Positions 50,201 through 60,178 of a DNA stretch of 64,000 nucleotides are shown in pieces. The DNA lies in assembly GCA_964023275.1 (NCBI GenBank), contig OZ029927.1, forward strand, positions 12,255,226-12,319,225. The letters run 5' to 3'. This DNA comes from Norana najaformis. Taxonomy: Eukaryota; Annelida; Clitellata; Crassiclitellata; Hormogastridae. Numbering within the stretch: the first letter of the stretch is position 1; the number at the start of each line of letters is the position of its first letter. Position numbers and translations under genes: made by a program. The notes below the pieces were generated by a model. It saw only the letters and a list, made by a program, of their open reading frames with translations, searched no databases and was not told the origin of the DNA.

Positions 50201-51142
50201 ATTTTATTTTGTTCTTAAGTGTTCAAAAATTGAAAAAATAGCTACCCAAGCATCGTGTTATTTCGCATAATTATTTCTAGGAGTTTTTTATGCCAAATAA
50301 CCCACTTAAGCCTTCGTTATGTTCAGTGTGCACTTTAATAATTTCTAATTTTTACAGATCCTGACGGCGAGTCACCCACCCTAAATACTAAGAAAGCGAA
50401 TCCTCTGTTCGTTGCAGTCATCGTTCTAGCCATCCTTTTGGGACTTGCTGTCTTAGGACTTATCGGATGCTTGATAGCTTTTATTGTCTGCAAAAGGCGT
50501 CAAAAGCACCGACCAAACGACTTACACCAGGTACAACTTATTCATAGAAACATCGGATTGCAAGGCTAAGCATTTGGACAATACATATAAGCCTATTCTA
50601 CATCAAATGCAAACTAAATGCAATGTGAAAACGATAGCACCCAGTCAGCTTGATAATTATTGTTGAAATGGCATCAACATAGTGACATTGGAATGATGCA
50701 CACGCATACTGTGGCAGTAAAACAGAAAATCTTAGATCTAATGTCTAAACTGCTTTTAAACCTCACTGCTGGGCATATGTTCAGCATAATGTTTGCTTTA
50801 CACTGGCGTTTAATTTTAATTGGCTGCTTTACAAGTGTCACTTATATTGTTTTGCCGCTAACACTCATTAATTAATTGGTATCTGTGAACATTCTGAGCA
50901 CAGCACATTATATGTGCTGTTCTAAAAACTAGAACTTGATGATCACTTTTATGACTGTATTCTGTTTTATGTGATAGCAGCAACCGCCAACAGCTCGGCC
51001 TTCTAACCCAAAAGGAATCGACTTACAAACAACCGAACACGATACAAATAATCACTGTGAAGCAACGATGAATCCCTCAAACGATAACGGCTATTACACA
51101 TCACTCAAGGAACTTCCTCCACAGACTGAGGTTAGACATTAA
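44222..51142 (+). CDS. Receptor gene D: three Ig-like domains, FN3, TM, YYTSL tail
   Basis: The cleanest gene of the array. Exons: signal 44222-44279; D1 45540-45821; D2 46935-47279; D3 48240-48539; FN3 plus membrane-proximal module 48947-49555; membrane 50358-50530; tail 50981-51142 (stop TAA 51140). They sum to 1929 bases, 642 residues. Residues: signal 1-19; V-like D1 20-113 (ESCVFQW, DAGNYSLSIS, no F-strand Cys); D2 114-228 (ELNCSA, YYYWYN, FLCYC); D3 229-328 (TNWIF, SYGNYSVTL); FN3 from 329 (LQWRCMWFNG, WSTNTLGSS); proximal module with NVTCCVELTIQC; membrane span near 549-573 (FVAVIVLAILLGLAVLGLIG); tail 590-642 with GYYTSLKELP. Acceptors and donors are canonical GT-AG. Numerous NxS/T sites fit an extracellular glycoprotein. 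The YYTSL motif suggests phosphotyrosine signalling (inference). Confidence 0.88.
44725..44910. repeat. Degenerate ATCTAATCTGATCT repeat
   Basis: Irregular repetition of ATCT/AATC/GATCT words in the first intron of gene D. Reverse-complement-like GATTAGATTA tracts lie at 5238-5273, and a weak relative at 61205-61275. Confidence 0.6.
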
Positions 51143-52321
51143 ATCATTGTTTACAGACTATAGTGGTAGCATGCTATCAGACATCCTCTATTTTGCTATA
51201 CTATTCGACCGTAAGCGTTTGTTGTCTTTTTGAAAGTTTTCTTGTAGTATGGCTATTTAAATGTACAGTTGCGAGATTACGATTCTGAAACGTTTGCCTT
51301 CTTAAGGTAGGAACTGTCTTATATACCAAGCAGATGACCCTTTGAGGTGGACCAGGAGGGAAAGTCTGCTATTCATTGCTAAGAGTAGTCTTCTGGCGAG
51401 ATGCACGTTGTATGGTGTAACTGCAACGGAAAAGCTAAATATAGAGGAAGGCGAATACTGTTTACTCACATACGACTGAGGTTCTAGAATAACATGTTTT
51501 GTGCTAATGTTTGCTACTAGAGCTCTAAAGTCAATATGAATGTGTAAATAGCCAGACACATGAACCGAGCTGTATGCGTTTATAAGAAGCCCAATGTAAT
51601 AGATCTGCATCATTTAAAGGTTTAATCTATGGTCTGTATATGATACCTGGCATCATTGATGTCGTCATAAAACATATGTAAACACTGACTGTTATTAAAT
51701 GAATACGGACAAACATGTAGCTGGGACACGAACCTAATATTAAGCGTAGCAAAATTCAACGTAAGTGGTCTTGGACTATTTATTGGTTTTATAATCGATA
51801 TGCTCTGTATTTGATAACGTGACATTCATTGATGCGATTGCTTTAGTTTCTGGTGGCTTAAGAGCTTCTGATATAGAGCCACAATTCATGCACCGATGAG
51901 CTGATTGTTCGTTATCTTGTTTATGTTAAATCAGGAAAATCGTTACTGATAAAAAATTCGACATCATAATTTGAAAGAAGACTGAGAAATGTACCAGGAA
52001 CAAGAAGGAGAAGAAAGTTATTTTTGAAATGGCTTTTCTTGTGCGTGTTTTTATTATATAACTGTCGGCGATTACAGATTACTTTTACAACGAAAACTAC
52101 CTAGAACAATTGGATAAATTAGCTTCATAGTACGATGATTATTCCGAAGCAGAAAATGTGACTTAATTATATGCCTAGTCTAGCTTGGTTTTGCAGTTAA
52201 AAAACCGACGTAGAAAACTGATATGAGTCTACTTATTATTTATCGTATTTATCGATATTATTCACCCCTCAAATTTGCACTTCTTTGTGACCTTACTCGT
52301 TAAAAATTATCGTAAAATAAT

Positions 52322-52432
52322 ACAATAATGATGATGATGATCATGATGATGATGATGGTGATGATGACGATAATGATGACGATAATGATAATGATAATAA
52401 TGATAATTATAATGAAAATGATAACATATTGT
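52322..52432. repeat. GAT/AAT microsatellite
   Basis: Imperfect GAT repeats grading into GATAAT repeats in the 3' flank of gene D. Confidence 0.85.
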
Positions 52433-52640
52433 TAATGGCTAAAAAATTGAACAAAATTGCACTTGAAATGTTGTGGCAGTCTGGAGTTGAAAGTTTACAG
52501 TTGAAAGTTTATAATAATTACATGTTCTAAGTACCACTTAACTTTAGCGCATAGCATTAAAGTAGCAGAAGATCTAGCTCTATTTGATAAAACCCCTTAG
52601 GTTAAAAACATTATGCTTGCACTAAGCCAAGCACAATTTC

Positions 52641-52686
52641 GGAAAACTACTCATATACTGTGACTGCAGTATATGAGTAGTTTTCC
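52641..52686. repeat. Perfect 20-bp inverted repeat with 6-base loop
   Basis: GGAAAACTACTCATATACTG, loop TGACTG, then its exact reverse complement. The paralogous flank of gene C lacks it. Confidence 0.9.
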
Positions 52687-52891
52687 ATCTGTACCCCAGA
52701 CTGTTGCTGGATCTATTACGACACAATTGGATCAACCAGCTATCCAGGACTCGACGAGTAAGATGTCCACTGCGATGATGCTATGATGAACCGACCACTA
52801 CGTAATCACTTTTCCAGCGTATCGCCTCAGCATACCTGAACTAAGCATAACCGAACCAGCAGGTGATCAACAATATCAGTTGGGCTCTCAG

Positions 52892-52952
52892 GTTTGTATA
52901 CAAGCACACCCTAGTGACCCTAGTTTGTATACAAGCACACCCTAGTGACCCT
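52892..52952. repeat. 31-bp direct tandem repeat, two copies
   Basis: GTTTGTATACAAGCACACC followed by CTAGTGACCCTA occurs twice without mismatches. Confidence 0.9.
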
Positions 52953-55900
52953 ACCTCAGTTAGAAGGACGTGGGTATATTTAGCATAGCAAAAACAGACG
53001 TATTACTTCAGTACTTCCCCCGTTGGGCGTAAAATAGCTTTGCCATGTTCAACCCTAGATATGTATTCATTTCATGTAGGATGAGGTATACATAAGATCG
53101 AAATCAGCTGCACTGGCAGCCAAAATGAGTGATAAAATAGTCGACGCTAAACCTGGTGCATATGAATGTGTGCATCTAGCCGTGGCAGCTTTACGCCATA
53201 CCTAAGACAGGTAGCAGAACCACGCATGCAATATGCACACACACAACAACACACACACACACACACATATTTTGCCGCGAGCTGAAATTCATGTAAATTC
53301 ATGTAAAGAAAGAATCCAACTAGGCTTATATGGAACTGTGCTATAAAATCTCTTAAACGACAGCGTTGCATTACGTTATTTGGCTATTTATATAGCGCCA
53401 CTCCGAATCTCATAAAGGTTGTATTTGTGCTTTGTTTAAGATGATGTGTCTAAAGACAATCTAGATGACTAGGATTATTTTGTGTTGTTTGTATAAATTA
53501 TAATATTTAACGATGCATGCTTTATTTGTCATGTATGACGTATTATGACTGGTATGACAGATGTATTCCGAATACCAGCAACAACATTAGCTCTTTCGGA
53601 ACCCGGACCAAGTTCTCAGAATGCAATTTCTGAATGTGTATGTCTGTGTTTGTCTGGCATCTCTCCTATCTCGGGTTAAAGCTTCCATTTTCTATTTGGT
53701 ACACACTGTATCCTTTGGCTTTCTGTTTTACAAACAAGGAATTGACCTGATTATAGGTAGATGTTAATTAGCCAACGATTGATGTTGCCTTTTGTAATAT
53801 TATTATAATGGCGCTACAGAAGTTTCAAAATTATATTAGAAAGCAAGCAGTTTCTTCTCACTCTGTATTTATATATCGCGTCTTAAGAAACTGGCAAAGG
53901 CAGGTTTTATATACCTGTACCTCTAACTTTGTCAACTATTCATATCGCGTATCGGTTACAGTGAATCATAACAGAAAAATCATAGACATAAACCCTTTTA
54001 TGAGTCTTTAGTCATGCCTTTGTGTAAGTCGTTATATTTCAAGAAAGTCTTTGAAGACGCACGTGAATGATGTTGGAAAATCTCGACACCTCCCTTACGG
54101 CTGAATAGGAAGGAATAAACTGAAATTGAACCACATATCTACAAAATGCTAGGCGTACAACTCAGCGCTTTCAGACAGGTTGTCCAGCGTATGAATTGTG
54201 CCCGCATTTAACCATCATTCAATATTTCATTTTTTTCCACAACCTATAGGAAGCTCACGTTTCAGATTACTGTTGTTTTAATTATATCTCCTTGGCACAG
54301 ATTTAGTATCTATGTGTAATTTAAAGGTAAAGCTGTAGGCTTTTTACTGTAATTTACTCTAGATCAGATATATGGAAATAAAGGCAACTAACTTATATGT
54401 AATTTACATCTTTTCATCAGTGGGGTTTGGAATAACAATTCTTATTTCTTCTAACTTTTGCATAATTATTTCATTTCTTGATTAAAATCTAAATTTAGGG
54501 ACATATTTTATCAGTACACATGATGGAAAGATAGGGTGGTTTCACATAACTTTGGTAACTTCTTTCAGAGGAACGACTGATGCCTTATGATATTAGACAC
54601 ATTCGTTAATGAGAGGTCTGACACAGAAGAACTAGCGATATCTTATTGGTTTTTCTCTCAGCTTCTGCATTAAAATTTTTAATCTTTTGCATGATGAAGA
54701 CTGTGGAGTTTGTCTGTTTATCTTTATGGTCTCTGAGGTTAAACCATGGACTTAGATTGCTGCCAATTAGGTATATCATTTCCGCTCGCTGAGGCTATCT
54801 CAAAAGTAAAGTTAGAAAAGAGATTCAACAAGGATGACGACCATGTTTCAGACTAATATGTCTTTATGAATGCTGGTGCACGATGCAACATATATGTTAA
54901 GACGTTTAGCAAATGCTAAAGATAACATAACAAGTGTTAAGTGGTTCATAAGACATTTAATCAGTGTTAGAACCACCAAAATATGTAGGTCCTATTATGG
55001 TGTCAATATAGCAATAGCTCATACACCGCAGTTTATTCACAAGCCCTACGGCACGTAATACACAGCCAACTCGCTCACAATCCAGAACATAATTTATAAA
55101 AGGGTAGACGTTAGCATATAATAGAACCATGGGCGGATAAGGCATGTGCAGTCAAGCATTATGAATTCGCCCTCACTTTAAAACTACTGTACAACGACCA
55201 ATTCGCTGAGAACTTATGAATAGTCTTATTATGCCCAAAATGTTTGAAATCGTGCAGGTATAGGTTAACAGGTTTGAGGGTGTGTGCCTCATTGCTATTA
55301 CGCTTTATCAGTCGAAATATGTGGACATATACTTCTCAAGTAGCCTTATTAAGTTAGTAACACTTGAAATGTAACCAAATATTTGCTAGGTGTTTGTGTG
55401 GCTCACTCGTAGCTTAGTACAGATTTAGAAGTTGAGAATCTTTTTGGCCAGGGAAACCAATCAGTAATTATAAAATCAGCCTGATCTTGTAAGTGTAAAT
55501 TATGAATCCTAAAGGGTTAACAACAGCTTTGGCTTTGTCATATATTCTTAAGACGTGTCTTCTAGATCAAACGCTTGTAATGTACCGTTCCCATCAGTGT
55601 TAGAACCATGATTAGATTTCTTTTGTAACGTTGAAGCTCTAACAGAACGCTCAAGAAATGACCTCGCATTACTGGGATGTATAAGGAGTGCTCATATGAG
55701 AACAAATATAGGCTTCCTATGCACAGATTGACAAGACGCCCGAGCCTCTATTGTGTAGGAAGATGGTAGATTCGCTAGAATACTGCGTCTGTAATCCAAA
55801 GATTACGGGGAACGATCCTACGGTGCGGTCTTCCTGTAACAACCCTGGACAAGTTGTTCGTGCTAACGTGTTTCGCGCCTCATGAATAATGATCTTGAGT

Positions 55901-56517
55901 TCATTCTAAGCGCAATTAATTTCATCCACTGCCAAAGGCGCTACAAGTGTCATTGCGCTAGTAAAATCTGAATAAATAACAAAAAGAGATTATTTGGCCA
56001 AAGATATGTAAGGCTCATCGTATGTATTAAATGCTTCAGTTTATAAGTGTTATGAAAAATCTGTATGTCTGCCAGCATGCATTCAATAATACTGACAGAA
56101 TTTAAAGAACTAGGTCAAGAGGTTTATGCTTTGTGGAAAGTGTTGAAACGGGTATATTGTACTAATAACACTGGATCACACGAAAACGTTTTTCGCCTGC
56201 TACTAGGCATTTGTTATGTGTACTACACTAAATCGAATCTGCTGATTCCAAATCTGAAGTCAGATTTTGTGTAGCACGTCAGGATCTTAAGATATGCAGC
56301 ATACATGCTAATAATTATGCAAACTCTTGACAGAACTAGTATTTCCTTATAACTGTGTAATTATGCAAACTCAGAGTATTCATAACAAGAAACAAAATGT
56401 TATTCTTTTATAACTTGAAATTAAAATATGTTTTAAAATGTAATATAAATATATGTATGTTACTCAGATGAAAGCATACATTTCGAAATTTTGTCTCTAG
56501 CTTAACTCTATACGAAT

Positions 56518-58189
56518 TCAAAAGTGCTTTAGACACTTGCTCTTGCGCTTGTGAGTGACCGCTGTTGCCCGCTGCAGAAACCAGCAGTAATCGCCCATCA
56601 TGTTGGAATTGCAGTGGCCCTGATTCTTGCTTCAAAGGTGGAGATGTCTTGATGGAATCTCTCTCCATGCTCATCGCTTACATCACCCAAGTTTGGTGGG
56701 AAAAAATCCAGATGGGAATGTAAGAAATGTATGTTTAGTGACATCCGGCAGCCGAGTTGCTTATATGCTGTTAGCATGTTGCTAACGAGTTCAGCATAGT
56801 TCTCAGCTCGGTGATTCCCAAGGAAGTTTTGCACCACCAACGTACATGCATCCCAAGCGGCAAATTCCAGTGGGTTGAGCTTGGTTCTAAATACAGTATC
56901 ACGCATTAGTTCGCGGATTTCTGGCCCAATAAAAATTCCAGCCTTTAGCTTAGCATCAGTTTTGACGGCTCCAAATTTATCTCTCAGATACTGGAAGCAT
57001 TGTCCAGTACGATCCATTGCCACTACGAAATTCCTCATGAGGGCCAGTTTAATGTGAAGTGGTGGTAAGTACACTTTAAATGGATCAACCAATGGTTCGT
57101 GTTGCACGTTGTGCCGACCAACAATGTGCTCAGATCTAGGAGGCCACAGTTTCACTTTGTAATGGTTGCTGTCATCACGACTGTTCCACAAGCACAAAAA
57201 GCACATATGTTTTCTGTACCCCTGCTGTAGGCCTAGAATAAGTGCTACCACTTTGAGGTCCGCACAGATGTTCCATTTGTGGTCTGAGTAGTTGATCACT
57301 TTCAAAATGAGTTTCATTGAATCATATGTCTCTTTGAGGCCTACAGCGTGGGCTATAGGAACAGACGGCTTTTCGTTACCATTGTGCACCAACACAGCTT
57401 TCAAGCTCGCTTGGCTGGAATCTATGAACAGTCTCCACTGATCAGGAACGTATTCGCAACCTAAATTCAGCATGAGACCGTTCACGTCAGTACAGAAACA
57501 GATATCATTTTCCAGTTTGTAATATGTAGCTAACTGTTTGTGACGATAACGGAAGTGTGATGTTGTGGTACCTTTTTGAAGCAAGTTCCACTCCCCTAGT
57601 CTGGAGGCTAACAGTTCAGATTTCTCCTTTGACAAAGATAGGTCCCTCACCAGATCATCTAACTCACCTTGCATTATCAAATGCGGCCTACCCTCTTCCA
57701 AATCTTGATCACTGGATTCATAAACAGTAACGTCATCTTCTGTATTACCATCAGAACTGTCCGTTTCATCAGCACCCGCAGCTGGCGGAAATGGTACTGG
57801 ATTCTCTTCATCATGCGGCACTGGCTTTAGAGCGGACTCGCAATCAGGATAAACGATTTAGACTTATTTTTCTTTGAAAATCCAGCAACTTTAGTAATGC
57901 AGAAATAACAGTCTGCATGATGATTTCTTGGCTCGCGCCACACCATAGGCACAGCAAACGGCATTGAATTCCTTTTGCCATTCAGCCACTGTGTAAGCCC
58001 AGAGTAGCACACGGTGCAGCAGACATGAGGTGCCCAACTTTTATCCTGGTCTCCGATTTCACATCCAAAATAATACTTGTAAGCAATCATCACTCTCTTA
58101 ATTAACTTCTTGCGCTGGTCACAAAGAGTATATTTACCACAAACATAGCAAAAATTGTCTGGATGGTTAACACAGCCTCGCCTATTCAT
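56518..58189 (-). pseudogene. Transposase-like gene of copy 3, two frameshifts
   Basis: Homologous along its length to the 563-residue protein of copy 2. The start MNRRGCVNHPDNFCYVCG at 58189 matches the copy 2 N-terminus better than the ATG at 58207. Blocks include CEIGDQDKSWAPH, MPFAVPMVWREP, CYFC, FIDSSQASLKAVLVHNGN, CADLKVVALILGLQQGY, CFLCLWNSR, LPPLHIKLAL, IFIGPEIREL and GERFHQDI. The frame breaks near 57870, where one missing base separates KNKSK from IVYPD, and again near 56630, where one missing base after the EAR triplet shifts into QGHCNSNMMGDYCWF, ending at the stop at 56518-56520. Otherwise it is fully open, so inactivation is recent. Confidence 0.85.
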
Positions 58190-58254
58190 TTCAAAATTAA
58201 ATCTCACACACTAGCTACAGCTATATAAGAAAACTTCACCTTCGTTCTACGCAA

Positions 58255-58289
58255 TCTCGCCTTATATACTGGTATTGATGCTGACGTCA
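58255..58289 (-). promoter_or_regulatory. CRE and TATA promoter of transposon copy 3
   Basis: On the minus strand, TGACGTCAGCA (palindrome at 58282-58289) is followed by TATATAAGGCGAG (58256-58268), about 70 bases before the ATG at 58189. The order and the GCGAG after the TATA box are the same as in copy 2, while surrounding sequence has diverged. Confidence 0.6.
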
Positions 58290-58561
58290 GCTCGCTGACA
58301 TGCCCAATCATGTCTAGCGACTGCTGCAGGCTTGCTGTTAGGAATATTTCAGGCGACACTTGCAGGCATGCACGTATCACTGGCAGCAATCGTGGAGACA
58401 CATACAACAGAATGTACAGACATAACCGAAAACGAGTCCTTACGTCATTACTTGAATGCATGCATAACTTAAAATCTAGACGTGCTGCGCAGATTCTGAC
58501 TTCATATTTGGAATCAGCACATTTGAATCAATATAAGGCACATGCATTACTTTCAGTAGCA

Positions 58562-60178
58562 AAATCGTGTAATAATGCATGAAATACGTACGTTTTTCAT
58601 ATATTTATGCTAACTGAACAAGTTATAAAGGCTGATTCATTGTTTGCTTCACATTCATATTCAAATATGTAATCTTTGTAATGTCACAACTGCTTGAGTA
58701 AGAAGAACCAGAAAGAAATTTTTCATATTGCGCGTCTACTGTGAGTTCAGCTTCAGTGCCCAACAAAGTCATGGTTAATAGCCGCTCATTCTATGTGCAC
58801 CTATATCATCAACAGTTCTCAAAGGCGTGGATCGGCAGTTGGTAAATCTTTTGACTTTCCTAAAGTAGTACAGTAGAAAGTCTTATTTGATTCATTGCAG
58901 ACGGATCTTGAGAGACATTTTAACCAAAGTAAGTAGTCAGACATTAATATGAATTTTATTTCTTATTCATATCTTAACATAATTTAGGGTAGTGAGAGCG
59001 CTTTTGAGAACTTTTTAGAAGTCGCTGTGTAAATATTTAATTACTTGCATTACGATAAATTACTATTATTATTACTATCAATATCATTATTATCAATATT
59101 ATTAATAATTAATTATTGACGTTATTATCATCATCATTATAAGTATTATTATTATCAATATTATTATCATTATTTATTTTTATTATTATTACTAGTATCA
59201 TCATTATTAACATTATTCTTTTGCCCGAGGTACCTATGATCTCTCAGGACTAACAATAGAAAAGCCCAGTAAATATAAAATGCCTGGGTTGGCTTAATCT
59301 TGTCAAGCTATTATTTACAATTTTCCTATTATGCTATTTAGTTTATGGCCTGATGCTATTAAAATATATAGCTATACAGCGAATAGTTAATTACTAAGAT
59401 TTAAAGTACGTTACAATACTTAAACTAATAGCGATCACATCATAAGGTGTGATATCTTGTACATAGATGCTATCTCAGCCAGCAATCAACATTAAGGAAT
59501 TATATAGTACTATAATTGTTAGATTGTGTATGACTGCTGGATAATTGCAGTAGCAAAGTCTGAAATGGTTCATTGTCATATGTTTAATTATGTCGGGCTG
59601 TACCTAATTAATAATCATTGTTAAACTGTTAGCTTTATTACCTTAACACGCATCAATATTTTACTGTTAGGCTGCGACATGCTAATGTCATTGTACACTA
59701 AAATATGGATCATAGAACTCTAACAATTAAATTTGTCAATAATTAATTTAAAAATCAGCATCATGTAACAAATAAGATTTAGATATTTCATTGCTATACG
59801 TCCATCGACCTATGTTCGCATAGGAGACGTATTTTTGGAAGAAGATCCAAGTGTTGTAAAGCCAACTCTGTTAATAACATAAAATAAGCATTAAAACTCT
59901 GAATTAAATGTGTGTCAATATTCTAGCAACTAAATGACAAGAAAACTTAAAGTCACCCATTGCAACACTTGTTTACAAGTCTCTGTGGAGCTTTCTCAAA
60001 GCGTCTTTCTGAGGATCTTTCCGATGACGCGCAAAAGCAACCACAGCACTCCAACACCACTGAAGAAAGACAAATGTTTTTACTGTCAGCATCCTGTAAA
60101 ATCACTTTCTTATAAGCTCCATAACTGCTTATTCAAACACTGCTTGTTTATTATCAGGTGACAGTTTACTCATTCAGA
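58562..60178. other. Intergenic region upstream of gene E
   Basis: No gene was recognised. It holds an ATT/ATC-rich low-complexity tract at 59070-59225. There is no copy of the SINE found upstream of A, C and D. Confidence 0.5.

Larger units (their letters stand above)
51143..56197. other. 3' flank of gene D and intergenic region to transposon copy 3
   Basis: No gene was recognised. It includes the segment paralogous to the 3' flank of gene C (51.2-53.3 kb), a GAT-rich microsatellite, a perfect hairpin, a 31-bp tandem repeat, an AC microsatellite near 53238-53267 and GCGCC-type repeat cores near 53390 and 53765-53815. From 53.9 to 56.2 kb I see only AT-rich sequence with short unconserved open frames. 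Confidence 0.5.
56198..58561 (-). mobile_element. DNA transposon copy 3, about 105-bp terminal inverted repeats
   Basis: The left end 56198-56303 and the right end about 58456-58561 are inverted repeats. Both read inward TGCTACT, ATGTG, GCTGATTCCAAAT, TGAAGTCAGA, AGCACGTC, TTAAG and TATGCA with scattered differences. The transposase-like gene is on the minus strand. This is a third subfamily of the same transposon family. Confidence 0.82.
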
